Assembly (NCBI RefSeq): GCF_009192735.1
Contig: NZ_VTFU01000001.1
Span: 1 to 64,000 of the forward strand
DNA: 64,000 nucleotides
Direction: 5' to 3'
Source: Arthrobacter gandavensis
Lineage (GTDB): Bacteria; Actinomycetota; Actinomycetes; Actinomycetales; Micrococcaceae
The notes under the pieces are model-generated. The model ran no database searches. It worked only from the letters and a program-made list of their open reading frames with translations, and had not been told where the DNA came from. Below are positions 41,970-52,466 of this stretch, piece after piece (within the stretch, counting starts at the first letter, position 1; the number at the start of each line of letters is the position of its first letter). The position numbers and the translations under genes are program-made.

Positions 41970-43199
41970 ATGCTGGAGAGCGTGAATGAGACTCTTTCGA
42001 TTGTGATCTATGTGGTCCTCGCCCTTGCGGTGGTCGGATCCGTGGCAGCCCTGCTGGTGCGGACCCGCCGAACACCCAAGGGCATGTATCCCACCACCCG
42101 TGACGCCAATGATCCGGTGACCGGTGCGGGAGCGCATGCCGCGGGCACCGACGTCCTGGACGCGCCGCCCGCGGGCACCGCGCCCCCGGCGGAGACCGGC
42201 GTCGTCGTCCCCGATGACCTGCGCGACCTCGAGGAAGCGGCGCCCGCTCCCGAAGCTCCCACGGTTGAGACGCCGGAACCGGTGCAGGGCCGGCTGGCCC
42301 GGCTGCGCGCCCGGCTCGCCAAATCCAACAATGCGCTGGGCAAGGCGCTGTTGGCGCTGCTGTCCAGCGACAAGATCGACGAAGACGTATGGGACGAGAT
42401 CGAGGAAACGCTGCTGCTGGCGGACCTCGGCACCGAACCGACCATGGAACTCGTGGACGCCCTGCGCGAGCGGGTCAAGATCTCCGGCAGCCGGGATCCG
42501 CAGGAAGTGCACCAGATGCTCCGCGAGGAGCTGATCAAGATCGTTGATCCGACCATGGACCGTTCCCTGGCCGTCACCCGCCACCCGGACAAGCCCGCCG
42601 TCGTCATGGTGGTGGGTGTGAACGGCGTCGGCAAGACGACCACCGTGGGCAAGCTCGCCCGCGTCCTGGTGGCCGAGGACAAGGACGTCCTGCTGGGCGC
42701 CGCTGACACCTTCCGCGCCGCCGCCGCCGAGCAGCTGGCCACCTGGGGACAGCGCGTGGGCGTTCCCACCGTGAAGTCCGACGTCGACGGCGCCGATCCT
42801 GCCTCCGTGGCCTTCGAGGCCGTCAAGGCAGGAATCGACGGCGAAGTGGACGTGGTCCTGATCGACACCGCCGGGCGCCTGCAGAACAAGGTGGGCCTGA
42901 TGGACGAGCTGGGCAAGGTCAAGCGCGTCATTGAAAAGCAGGCCGAGGTGGACGAAGTCCTGCTGGTCCTGGACGCCACCACCGGGCAGAACGGCCTGAT
43001 GCAGGCAAAGGTCTTCTCCGAGGTCGTCAACATCACCGGCATCGTGCTGACCAAGCTGGACGGAACCGCCAAGGGCGGCATCGTCGTCGCGATCCAGCGC
43101 ACCCTGGGTGTGCCGGTGAAGCTCGTCGGCCTGGGCGAGGGCGCCGATGACCTGGCGCCGTTCGAAGCCGAGAGCTTCGTGGACGCACTGCTGGGCTAA
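41970..43199 (+). CDS. ftsY: Signal recognition particle receptor FtsY
   Basis: A 409-residue SRP receptor that docks ribosome-SRP complexes at the membrane. It begins with a transmembrane segment (SIVIYVVLALAVVGSVAALL), the actinobacterial form, followed by an Ala/Pro/Glu-rich A domain (about 30-110). The NG GTPase domain has VVGVNGVGKTTTVGKLA, AADTFRAAAAEQL, VLIDTAGRLQNK and LTKLDGTAKGG. Start choice is between ATG 41970 and GTG 41982 (GGAGAG just upstream but very close). The former is used. A longer reading to 41904 has no support. Confidence 0.95.
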   Translation: MLESVNETLSIVIYVVLALAVVGSVAALLVRTRRTPKGMYPTTRDANDPVTGAGAHAAGTDVLDAPPAGTAPPAETGVVVPDDLRDLEEAAPAPEAPTVETPEPVQGRLARLRARLAKSNNALGKALLALLSSDKIDEDVWDEIEETLLLADLGTEPTMELVDALRERVKISGSRDPQEVHQMLREELIKIVDPTMDRSLAVTRHPDKPAVVMVVGVNGVGKTTTVGKLARVLVAEDKDVLLGAADTFRAAAAEQLATWGQRVGVPTVKSDVDGADPASVAFEAVKAGIDGEVDVVLIDTAGRLQNKVGLMDELGKVKRVIEKQAEVDEVLLVLDATTGQNGLMQAKVFSEVVNITGIVLTKLDGTAKGGIVVAIQRTLGVPVKLVGLGEGADDLAPFEAESFVDALLG

Positions 43200-43238
43200 C
43201 AACACCGGCAGACAGCCTCAGCAGCACCGCTGATACGC

Positions 43239-43285
43239 AAAGGGCTCCGCACTTCCTTGGGGAAGTGCGGAGCCCTTTGTTTGTC
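43239..43285. terminator. Strong bidirectional intrinsic terminator
   Basis: aaagggctccgcacttcc (43239-43256) pairs perfectly with 43261-43278 around a TTGG loop. The stem starts with A-runs and ends with T-runs, so it can stop both ftsY (+) and the glycosidase gene (-). A short direct repeat, gtttgtcctgcag, follows. Confidence 0.85.
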
Positions 43286-43341
43286 CTGCAGCTGTTTGTC
43301 CTGCAGCAGGGCCTTTCTGCCCGGCTGCCCGGCTGCCCCGG

Positions 43342-45051
43342 TTAGAACGTGAAGTTCAGGACCGTCACTGTTCCTGCGGTCAGCGGGAAGGACTGCGTGG
43401 TGGAACCGTACTCGAAGCCCGGCACCGTGAGCCGCTCGGCGGCCGGGGTGCCTTCGCCGGCCACGCCGTCGATCAGCGTGCCGTCCTGGGCGCCGTAGGA
43501 AGGCCCGGTCATCTGCGACATTGTTCCGGTCAGTGCTTTGCCGGGCAGCTCAAGGCTGACCTGGGTCTGGGCCGCGGTCTCGGGGTTGTTGTTGTTCACA
43601 ACCACCACGCTGATGCTGCCGTCCCCATGGCGCACCGCGTAGGGGTAGGCGAGTCCGGTGCTGCCGGCCGTGTCGAGTTTCAGGAACTCGCCGGGCTCCA
43701 ATTCGCCAACCATGGACAGGCCGTAGTAATTGGCCCGCTCGTCCACCTGGCCGTTGGGCTGGAGGTAGGCGCCGCCGGTGCAGATGGCGGACATGGGCGG
43801 GCCGCCCTGGCAGGTGATCAGTGAGCTGTGGAAGCTGACCCGGGAAATGCCCATCTGAGCGGCGCTCAGGGCGTAGTCGGCGCTCCAGAGGGCGGAGGCA
43901 TGGGTTTTGGTGGTCTCGTTGGAACCCGGGCAGGCGGAGACGCCGGTCTCGGGGATCCAGGTTTCCAGGCCCGCCAGCCGTGCCGGTTCCATGGCTGCGC
44001 CGCGGAAGTTGTTGGCGTGGTCGTGGATGTGCCGGGTGACGAGTGCGCTCATGACAGGCTCGCCCAACGGGTCGGCGCCTTCGCAGGAAGAGAGCGGGTA
44101 GTGGTGAAAGGACAGGATCTTGCGCTGCGGCAGTTCCACCTCGGCGAAGGGACCCCACCACGACTGCTCGTACGTGCCCGGGCCGACAATCGGAACCGTC
44201 GGTGCGACGGCGTGCATCGCGGCCGCGTAGGCCTGCAGCTCCGTCAGATAGTCCTGGACGCCGTAGCCGCCGGGCCGCAGCCCGGTCTTGGCGAAACCGT
44301 TGGGCTCGTTGCCCACAGTGATGCCAACCAGCCGCTCGCCGAAGGCTGCAGCGGCAAACTTGGTCATGTCGGCGGCCCGGGCCGGGTCATAGTTGCCCAG
44401 ATCCACGGTCAGGGCGATCTGCCCGTCCACCGCTTCCAGCAGGGTGTTGACCCGTTCCAGGTCCGCCGGGGTGACGGCGCGCACGGGATGCGCCTTGTCT
44501 CCCGAGAGGTTTCCGGGGATCGCCTCACCGGCGGAGGTCCAGAAGAACCGGCGGTCCACGGCGTTGCCGCCGAAGCGCAGCAGCGGACGGCCCAGCCCGG
44601 AGAGCGATTGCACCATTTCCGGGTTGTCGCCGCTCAGCGAAGGATCGGCCAGGTCTGTGGCCTCCAGGGACAAGCCGATCAAGCCGGTGGGCAGGGACGT
44701 GCCGGTGGTTTCCGGAATCACTGTGACGGACAGCGGCTCAACCGGGGTCAACGGTGAACCAGCCGGAGGGCCGGCCTGATCGTAGTAGGTGACCGCGGGA
44801 GCCGGAGGAAGCGTGGGCTCGGGCTGCGGCGTCACAGTGAAGGGGGTGCCGGTGGGCGACGGAGCGGCTGCGGGGGCAGCCTCATTGTCCAGCACCATGG
44901 GGGCAACGACGGCTCCGGCAGCCAGCACCACGGCCAGCGCGGCTCCGGAGATGATCCATGGTTTCTTCCTGCTTTTGCCTGGTCTGTGGGTGTTGCCGTC
45001 TTCGGCGTCCAGGGAATCCGGACCGTCGGAGAAGGGGGACTGCTCGGGCAT
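43342..45051 (-). CDS. Surface-anchored GH79-like glycoside hydrolase
   Basis: A 569-residue protein with a cytosolic N-terminus, one membrane helix (about 32-52, PWIISGAALAVVLAAGAVVA), a Pro/Thr-rich linker (58-110) and an extracellular catalytic domain. The fold and motifs resemble GH79/heparanase-like enzymes: GLIGLSLEATDL, LLRFGGNAVDRRFFW, the acid/base ITVGNEPNGF (E249) and the nucleophile WIPETGVS (E368). A C-terminal beta domain ends at VTVLNFTF. It probably trims glucuronic-acid-type or related sugars from a glycan outside the cell. The specificity is not known. The ATG has GGAGG ten bases upstream and a TAGGAT -10-like box further up. Confidence 0.75.
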   Translation of the reverse strand: MPEQSPFSDGPDSLDAEDGNTHRPGKSRKKPWIISGAALAVVLAAGAVVAPMVLDNEAAPAAAPSPTGTPFTVTPQPEPTLPPAPAVTYYDQAGPPAGSPLTPVEPLSVTVIPETTGTSLPTGLIGLSLEATDLADPSLSGDNPEMVQSLSGLGRPLLRFGGNAVDRRFFWTSAGEAIPGNLSGDKAHPVRAVTPADLERVNTLLEAVDGQIALTVDLGNYDPARAADMTKFAAAAFGERLVGITVGNEPNGFAKTGLRPGGYGVQDYLTELQAYAAAMHAVAPTVPIVGPGTYEQSWWGPFAEVELPQRKILSFHHYPLSSCEGADPLGEPVMSALVTRHIHDHANNFRGAAMEPARLAGLETWIPETGVSACPGSNETTKTHASALWSADYALSAAQMGISRVSFHSSLITCQGGPPMSAICTGGAYLQPNGQVDERANYYGLSMVGELEPGEFLKLDTAGSTGLAYPYAVRHGDGSISVVVVNNNNPETAAQTQVSLELPGKALTGTMSQMTGPSYGAQDGTLIDGVAGEGTPAAERLTVPGFEYGSTTQSFPLTAGTVTVLNFTF

Positions 45052-45305
45052 AAAGGATGTACCTCCGGTTGTGAGACTTAGGGACCATCCTAACGGCGGG
45101 AACCGAAGGCAGATGCAGCAGCGGAGGTCCGCCGGAGGCCATCGCCGGAACCGTGGAAACGCTGCTGAAACATCACCGACACGGAGTTTTTACACCAGCG
45201 GCGGGTTTGTAATGTTCCGGCAATCCGCATGCGCGATTCCCGAAATCTGGCCCCGGCAGAGTACATGGTGCGGGAAGGGCCCGCAGCAGGTGAAGGGACG
45301 TGGAG

Positions 45306-46936
<1,631 letters not shown>

Positions 46937-46997
46937 TCCTCGAACCTCCAAACCCGCTCGGTGGCAACCAAGCCGCCTGTTGGCACACGGGAAGAGA

Positions 46998-47048
46998 CGA
47001 AGACCCCTTGAACCTGCGGTCCGTTTCCGCAAATTCAAGGGGTCTTCG
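46998..47048 (+). terminator. Intrinsic terminator of amt-glnK
   Basis: Fifteen perfect base pairs join 46998-47012 (cgaagaccccttgaa) to 47034-47048, with an inner tgcgg/ccgca pairing. The arms carry no long U-run, but the stem is very stable and is placed 60 bases after glnK. Confidence 0.7.
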
Positions 47049-47065
47049 CTGTGTTCCTGCACGCG

Positions 47066-47135
47066 TTCCCACTCTTTGGGGCTGTTGAAGCCTCACGGGG
47101 TCACTTTTGCCCCAAGAGGCTACAAAGGGTGGGAA
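47066..47135. repeat. 70-base nested hairpin between glnK and zwf
   Basis: ttcccactctttg (47066-47078) pairs with 47123-47135 with one mismatch. Inside it, agcctc (47089-47094) pairs with gaggct (47116-47121) and gggg (47097-47100) with cccc (47110-47113). It lies between convergent genes. It may terminate the minus-strand zwf transcript or be a mobile palindromic unit. Confidence 0.5.
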
Positions 47136-47199
47136 GCCGTGCAGCCATTCCGGTGATGCACCTGTCCTCGGGGGGGGGAGGCCGGCAGGCCCTTTCCCG

Positions 47200-48609
47200 T
47201 CACAGCTCGGAGCGGCTGCTCTCCCACTCGGCCGGGCCCAGGGTTCCGGCCGGATAGGTTTCCAGCGGCACCTCGCCCTTGGCCCAGGCTTCCAGTACGG
47301 GATCCACAATCCGCCAGCATTCCTCCGCGATGTCCGCGCGCACCGAGACGAGCGGATCACCGGAGAGGATCCCGTCCAGAACCTCGCCGTACGGAGTCAT
47401 TGCCGACTTGTGCATGGGAGCGGTGAGCCCGGTCCGCTCCAGGGTGAAGACGTTCTTGGGTCCGTTAACATTCAGCTCCAGTTCCAGCCGGGCCGGCGCG
47501 AAGGAGATCCGCAGCCGGGAGGCGTCCCCCGCGGTCCCGGTAAAACCGTTGGGCAGGTGGCTCACCGGTTTGAAGGTGATCACGGCCTCCTGCCGGTTCT
47601 CGCCCAGGGCCTTGCCCGAGCGCAGGATGAACGGCACTCCGGCCCAGCGGTCATTCTCGATCCGGATTTCCACTTCGGCCAGCGTCTCAGTCTCCCGGTC
47701 CGGATCCACTCCGGGGGAGTCGGCATAGGCCTGCACGCGGTCGCCGTTGATCTCCCCATCGGTCCACCGGGCCCGGCGGGTGCTGTTCCGGTAATCGGAC
47801 GGCACGGACGATGCCCGCAGCGTGGCGGCGATCAGGTCCCGCACGTCGCGCTCGCCGAGCGTTGCCGGAGCGCCCATCGCTATGACGGCCATGGTGTGCA
47901 GCAAATGGCTCTGGATCATGTCGCGCAGGGCGCCGGCGCCGTCGTAGTACTTGGCCCGGTCCTCGAGCCCGAGTTCCTCGTCGAAAAGGATCTCCACACG
48001 CTCAATATGCAGGTTGTTCCACACCGGCTCCAGGATGCGGTTGGTGAACCGCAGCCCGAGGACGTTCATCACCGTGGCCATGCCCAGGAAATGATCCACC
48101 CGATACACGTGGCTTTCGGGCAGCAGCTCCGCCAGCATGCGGTTCAGCTCATGGGCCGAGGCCTCGTCGCTGGCAAACGGCTTTTCGAGCACCAGCCGCG
48201 TATCCTCGGGCAGGTCTCCCGGCTTCAGCGCTGCCACGGTGGACTGGGTGACTTCCGGCGGCAGCGCGAAATAAACGGCCAGCGGCGTCTCCAGGCTGCG
48301 GATGTCCTGAACCAGCCGCTCCGGATCCTTCAGGTCCACCTGCAGATAGCTGCCGTTTCGGATCGTGGCGTCAAGCGCCTGCCGCCCGTCGTCGTCGGCC
48401 TCGTCGCGCGCGGATGCGAAGGATTCCTCCAACCGTTCCTGCCAGGCGCCGTCATCCCAATCACGGGATCCGGACCCGACAACCAACAGGTCGCCGGAGG
48501 CCCGGCCGCTGCCGATCAGCTGGCCGAGACCGGGCAGCAGCAGCCGCTGCGCGAGGTCGCCGGTGCCGCCGAGAATCAGGAGTGTGCGAAGAGGGGAAGT
48601 ATCAGTCAT
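47200..48609 (-). CDS. zwf: Glucose-6-phosphate dehydrogenase family protein, divergent
   Basis: A 469-residue member of the G6PDH family (NADP-binding plus C-terminal catalytic domain). The nucleotide-binding GGTGDLAQRLLLPGL, EKPF (142-145), RVDHFLGM (170-177) with the Asp-His pair, and QSHLLHTMAVIA are visible. Two positions that are lysine in the canonical enzymes (GDLAKRKL, HYLGKE) are Gln and Met here. It could therefore be a paralogue with changed cofactor or substrate preference. It is monocistronic and divergent from ffh. The family call is secure but the G6P activity is less so. Confidence 0.85.
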   Translation of the reverse strand: MTDTSPLRTLLILGGTGDLAQRLLLPGLGQLIGSGRASGDLLVVGSGSRDWDDGAWQERLEESFASARDEADDDGRQALDATIRNGSYLQVDLKDPERLVQDIRSLETPLAVYFALPPEVTQSTVAALKPGDLPEDTRLVLEKPFASDEASAHELNRMLAELLPESHVYRVDHFLGMATVMNVLGLRFTNRILEPVWNNLHIERVEILFDEELGLEDRAKYYDGAGALRDMIQSHLLHTMAVIAMGAPATLGERDVRDLIAATLRASSVPSDYRNSTRRARWTDGEINGDRVQAYADSPGVDPDRETETLAEVEIRIENDRWAGVPFILRSGKALGENRQEAVITFKPVSHLPNGFTGTAGDASRLRISFAPARLELELNVNGPKNVFTLERTGLTAPMHKSAMTPYGEVLDGILSGDPLVSVRADIAEECWRIVDPVLEAWAKGEVPLETYPAGTLGPAEWESSRSEL

Positions 48610-48738
48610 GGTTACACCCTGCCATCGGCCGCGCTGGACTGGTAAGAGTTTTGCGGCAATTACTCAACCTGCCTTGGTACCCTTAACAGCTGGGCCTGCC
48701 AAACATGGCGAAGAACTGACGAAAGAAGTGCGCGGCAC

Positions 48739-50322
48739 GTGTTCAATTCACTGTCTGACCGGTTGACTACAACCTTCAAGAACCTTCGCGGCAAGGGCAA
48801 ACTCACCGAGGCCGACGTCGACGCCACAGTCCGCGAGATCCGCCGCGCCCTGCTTGATGCAGACGTTGCGGTGCCGGTGGTCCGCGCCTTTACCGCATCC
48901 GTCAAGGAACGCGCGCTCGGCCTCGAGGTCTCCCAGGCCCTGAACCCGGGCCAGCAGGTCGTCAAGATCGTGAACGAAGAGCTCGTCGGCATCCTCGGCG
49001 GCGAGACCCGCCGGCTGCGCCTGGCGAAGAACCCGCCCACGGTCATCATGCTCGCCGGCCTGCAGGGTGCCGGTAAGACCACCCTCGCCGGCAAGCTCTC
49101 CAAGCACCTCAAGAGCCAGGGCCACAGCCCGCTGCTGGTCGCAGCGGACCTTCAGCGCCCGAATGCCGTCAAGCAGCTGCAGGTCAACGGTGAACGCGCC
49201 GGCGTGCCGGTTTATGCTCCGCACCCCGGCGTCAGCTCTGAGTTCGAGTCGGCCACCGGAGATCCGGTTGCCGTTGCCCGCCAGGGCATCGAGGAAGCGC
49301 GCGCCAAGCTGCACGACGTCGTCATTGTGGACACCGCCGGACGCCTGGGCGTGGACGCGGAACTGATGCAGCAGGCCGCGGACATCCGCGCCGCCATCAA
49401 CCCGGACGAAGTCCTCTTTGTCATTGACGCCATGATCGGCCAGGACGCCGTCAACACGGCCCAGGCCTTCAACGAGGGCGTCAACTTCACCGGCGTCGTG
49501 CTGACAAAGCTCGACGGCGATGCCCGCGGCGGTGCCGCGCTGTCGGTGGCATCGGTGACGGGCAAGCCCATCATGTTCGCTTCCACCGGTGAGGCCCTGA
49601 CGGACTTCGAGGTCTTCCACCCGGACCGCATGGCCAGCCGCATCCTGGACCTCGGCGACGTCCTGACGCTCATCGAGCAGGCCGAGCAGAACTGGGACAA
49701 GGACGAAGCATCCCGGATGGCGAAGAAGTTCGCCGACCAGGAAGACTTCACCCTGGATGACTTCCTGATGCAGATGCAGCAGCTGCGCAAGATGGGCTCC
49801 ATGAAGAAGATGCTCATGATGATGCCCGGCGCCGCCGGCATGCGTGAGCAGCTGGAGAACTTCGACGAGCGTGAGATTGACCGCGTTGAGGCCATTGTCC
49901 GGTCGATGACCCCGCACGAGCGGGTGGCGCCCAAGATCATCAACGGTTCCCGCCGCGCCCGCATCGCCCGCGGTTCCGGTGTGCACGTGTCCGAGGTCAA
50001 CGGCCTGCTGGAGCGCTTTGTGCAGGCCCAGAAGATGATGAAGAAGATGGCCGCCGGCGGCGGCATGCCCGGAATGCCGGGCATGGCCGGGCCGGGCGGT
50101 TTTGGTGGCTCGCGCAAGAAGCAGCAGGCTGCCAAGGGCAAGAAGAAGGCCCGTTCCGGCAACCCGGCCAAGGCCGCGCAGCAGCTGGCCGAGGCTGAGG
50201 CACGCCGTGCCGGTGCCCGCAAGGCCCTGCCCACCGGCAGCGCCTTCGGAACCCAGGACGCCGACTTCGATCCGTCGTCGCTGAACCTTCCCAAGGGCTT
50301 CGAGAAGTTCCTGGGCAAGTAA
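48739..50322 (+). CDS. ffh: Signal recognition particle protein Ffh
   Basis: A 527-residue SRP GTPase. The N domain (MFNSLSDRLTTTFKNLRGKG) is followed by the G domain with LAGLQGAGKTTLAGKL, AADLQRPNAVKQL, VDTAGRLGVD and LTKLDGDARGG, then the Met-rich M domain (MGSMKKMLMMMPGAAGM, then MMKKMAAGGGMPGMPGM) that binds 4.5S RNA and signal peptides. The C-terminus is a Lys/Ala-rich extension. The GTG start at 48739 matches the family start. It works with FtsY, encoded 5.5 kb upstream. Confidence 0.96.
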   Translation: MFNSLSDRLTTTFKNLRGKGKLTEADVDATVREIRRALLDADVAVPVVRAFTASVKERALGLEVSQALNPGQQVVKIVNEELVGILGGETRRLRLAKNPPTVIMLAGLQGAGKTTLAGKLSKHLKSQGHSPLLVAADLQRPNAVKQLQVNGERAGVPVYAPHPGVSSEFESATGDPVAVARQGIEEARAKLHDVVIVDTAGRLGVDAELMQQAADIRAAINPDEVLFVIDAMIGQDAVNTAQAFNEGVNFTGVVLTKLDGDARGGAALSVASVTGKPIMFASTGEALTDFEVFHPDRMASRILDLGDVLTLIEQAEQNWDKDEASRMAKKFADQEDFTLDDFLMQMQQLRKMGSMKKMLMMMPGAAGMREQLENFDEREIDRVEAIVRSMTPHERVAPKIINGSRRARIARGSGVHVSEVNGLLERFVQAQKMMKKMAAGGGMPGMPGMAGPGGFGGSRKKQQAAKGKKKARSGNPAKAAQQLAEAEARRAGARKALPTGSAFGTQDADFDPSSLNLPKGFEKFLGK

Positions 50323-50336
50323 CGGACTACGCTGGG

Positions 50337-50370
50337 CACCGCCGGACCATTCGTCCGGCGGTGTCTGTTT
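50337..50370 (+). terminator. Intrinsic terminator of ffh
   Basis: caccgccggac (50337-50347) pairs perfectly with gtccggcggtg (50353-50363) around a five-base loop, followed by tctgttt. Confidence 0.8.
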
Positions 50371-50420
50371 AACCGCCGGGTTGGTTCACCGGCCCGGGCA
50401 ACCCAGGGGAAGAGGCTTCC

Positions 50421-50984
50421 GTGGCAGCACAGGGACTGAGCGGGTTCTACGGGTCCGTGTTCAAGCGCAGCACCGCTGCTTTCGCACTGATCCGCACCGT
50501 GGACGGGCGGATCTTGATGATGCGCTCCGGAACCGGCGGCTGGGAGCTGCCCGGAGGGGTGGTGAAGGGCGGGGAGGACCCCCGGTCGGCTGCCCGACGC
50601 GGGGCGGGCGAGGCGCTGGGAGCCGGGGTCGACGTCGGCCGCGTCCTGGTGCTGGACTATGTTCAGGGCAGGGCCCGGCAAGGCAGCGGACAGGGGGACT
50701 CCATTGCTATGGTCTTCGACGGCGGCACCCTGGCCACGTCGGTGACGGGATTCACCGGGGCCGGGGGAGAACGCGAAGCCCGCTTTATTGCCTTGGGGGA
50801 TGGAACGCAGGTCCTCGGCGCTGCAACGGCCGGCCTGCTGGCCGCAGCCGTGGAAGCCCAAGAATTGGGGACCGTGACGGAACTGGTAGACGGCAGACTG
50901 GCCCGGGGCGAACAGGTCTTGGCGCCGCCGCCCCGCCGGATGATGCCGCCGGTGGACGGTTTCTCCGGAATCCTTGGACGTTAG
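50421..50984 (+). CDS. Degenerate Nudix-domain protein
   Basis: A 187-residue protein with a Nudix fold: AFALIRTVDGRILMMRSGTGGWELPGG, then a Nudix box of GVVKGGEDPRSAARRGAGEALGA form. The consensus R-E-x-x-E-E is changed to R-G-x-x-E-A, so two of the metal-binding glutamates are missing. Pyrophosphohydrolase activity is therefore doubtful, and a binding role or altered metal site is possible. The extra C-terminal region (about 130-187) is unassigned. The GTG start at 50421 follows AGGGGAAGAGG. An AGGAG for the next gene overlaps its stop, so the two are coupled. Confidence 0.7.
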   Translation: MAAQGLSGFYGSVFKRSTAAFALIRTVDGRILMMRSGTGGWELPGGVVKGGEDPRSAARRGAGEALGAGVDVGRVLVLDYVQGRARQGSGQGDSIAMVFDGGTLATSVTGFTGAGGEREARFIALGDGTQVLGAATAGLLAAAVEAQELGTVTELVDGRLARGEQVLAPPPRRMMPPVDGFSGILGR

Positions 50985-50994
50985 GAGTCCTGTT

Positions 50995-51741
50995 TTGCCC
51001 GCTGAACGAGTGGTGTTTGTGCATGGCGCCGGAAGCTTTGGCGCGGCGGCCTGGCCGCGGCAGCACGGACTGGCGCTGGACTACGACTGCCTGTTTATCA
51101 AGCGGCATGGATTCGACGCCGTCGCGGAGCCGCAGGCACCGGATCTGGACGCCGACATTGCCATCATCCGTGAGGCGCTCGGCGACGGCGGCCACCTGGT
51201 GGCGCACTCTGCAGGCGCCATTCCAACCATGTTGGCAGCACTGCGCGATCCGAGCCGGGTGTACTCGATGATCCTGTGCGAACCGGCGGTGTTCTCGCTG
51301 ACCCGGGATCTCCCGGCGACGGCCGCCCACCGGGAACTGCTGCAGCCGCTCTTCGATGCTGCACCGGATATGAGCGACGAAGACTTTGAGCGTGAATTCG
51401 TCCGCCGTGTCTTCGCCGTTGATGCAGCCGCCGCAGGCCGTGCCGCCCGGCCCGGCCACACCGCTCCCGCCGATGAAGCCGCCAGAAGGTCCGCTGCCCG
51501 GCTTCGGCTGCAGTCCCCGCCGTGGGATGCGCCGCTGGACATTGTTCCGGGCGTTCCCACCCTGGTGCTGACCGGAGGTTGGGAACCGCTGTACGAAGAG
51601 GTTGCCGATTTCCTGGTCTCCACCGGCGCGGAGCACCAGCAGGTCGGTGGAAATCACCGCCCGCAGGACACCGGGGCTGGCCGGAAGGCGATTCGCGAGT
51701 TCCTGGCCCGTGCGCGCCGGCTGGACAGCGGTCGGCGTTGA
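50995..51741 (+). CDS. Alpha/beta hydrolase
   Basis: A 248-residue hydrolase with FVHGAG (oxyanion loop), the nucleophile elbow LVAHSAGAIPTM, PTLVLTGGWEPLY (acid region) and VGGNHRPQDT with the candidate catalytic His. The substrate is unknown. TTG 50995 is chosen because AGGAG sits seven bases upstream and homology starts at VVFVHGAG. A reading from 50974 lies inside the previous gene's end. Its stop overlaps the start of the GNAT gene (TTGA). Confidence 0.78.
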   Translation: MPAERVVFVHGAGSFGAAAWPRQHGLALDYDCLFIKRHGFDAVAEPQAPDLDADIAIIREALGDGGHLVAHSAGAIPTMLAALRDPSRVYSMILCEPAVFSLTRDLPATAAHRELLQPLFDAAPDMSDEDFEREFVRRVFAVDAAAAGRAARPGHTAPADEAARRSAARLRLQSPPWDAPLDIVPGVPTLVLTGGWEPLYEEVADFLVSTGAEHQQVGGNHRPQDTGAGRKAIREFLARARRLDSGRR

Positions 51742-52331
51742 GGAACCCGCCGGTCCATGCCATCCGCGCTGCGGAAGCAGGGGATCTGGAGCTGCTGCCG
51801 CCATTGGAAGCAGCATCAGACACCCTGCTCACGGGAGTGCCCGGGCTCCTGGATTCCGGGATGGCGGACGTCTCCGGGCCCCGGGGTTCCGGAGCGGAAG
51901 CGCCGGCTGCCGGAGCCGACCCGCTGACACTGCCTCCTCCTGCCACCGCGGCTGAACTGGCTTCCGCCCTGCACCTTCTGGTGGCGGGAACTCCGCCGGT
52001 GGGGTTTGCGCGGCTCGAGGAAGTGGATGGCCAGGCTCACCTGGAGCAGCTTTCAGTGCATCCCGACGCGGCCGGCGCCGGGGTTGGACGGGCACTCGTG
52101 GAAGCAGCCCTGGCATGGGCTCGCACCCGGGGATACACCTCGATGACGCTGTGCACCTTTGCCGGGGTTCCCTTCAACGCTCCGTTCTATGCCACCTGCG
52201 GCTTCGTCGTGGTCCGGAGCCCCGGCGGTGAGCTGGCCGGACTGCGCGGGCACGAGAAGCAGCTGGGGCTGGATGCGTTGGGGGAGCGGATCGCCATGAG
52301 AGCCGATCTCGATTCGTCGTCCCGAGCCTGA
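51738..52331 (+). CDS. GNAT-family N-acetyltransferase
   Basis: A 197-residue acetyltransferase fold. The acetyl-CoA-binding motif A is visible as LEQLSVHPDAAGAGVGRALVEAALAWA (Q/R-x-x-G-x-G/A form), followed by MTLCTFAGVPFNAPFYATCGFVVV. The substrate is unknown. The TTG at 51738 is used because it overlaps the preceding stop and precedes the conserved start AIRAAEAGDLELL. It is the third gene of a three-gene set with the Nudix-like protein and the hydrolase. Confidence 0.72.
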   Translation: MRNPPVHAIRAAEAGDLELLPPLEAASDTLLTGVPGLLDSGMADVSGPRGSGAEAPAAGADPLTLPPPATAAELASALHLLVAGTPPVGFARLEEVDGQAHLEQLSVHPDAAGAGVGRALVEAALAWARTRGYTSMTLCTFAGVPFNAPFYATCGFVVVRSPGGELAGLRGHEKQLGLDALGERIAMRADLDSSSRA

Positions 52332-52431
52332 ACTGCACGACATCGTTGTGGGGGAAGGGCCCAGTGCGGAGATGGCTCGCGGGGCAGTCCCGGGATGCCA
52401 GGCAGATGAGATGCGTCCAATTCTCTCCGGC

Positions 52432-52460
52432 TTGGTTTTACGTGAAGCTTCAACTAAACT
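52432..52460 (+). promoter_or_regulatory. Leaderless promoter of the VOC gene
   Basis: TTGGTT (52432-52437) and TAAACT (52455-52460) are separated by 17 bases, and the ATG follows after six. No Shine-Dalgarno is present. This is the best complete example of the leaderless pattern in the window. Confidence 0.6.
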
Positions 52461-52466
52461 AATTAC

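Noticed and set aside
49212-50861. A 549-codon minus-strand frame over ffh and the Nudix-like gene
   Set aside because: Shadow of the ffh frame; Ser/Arg/Ala-rich with no motif.
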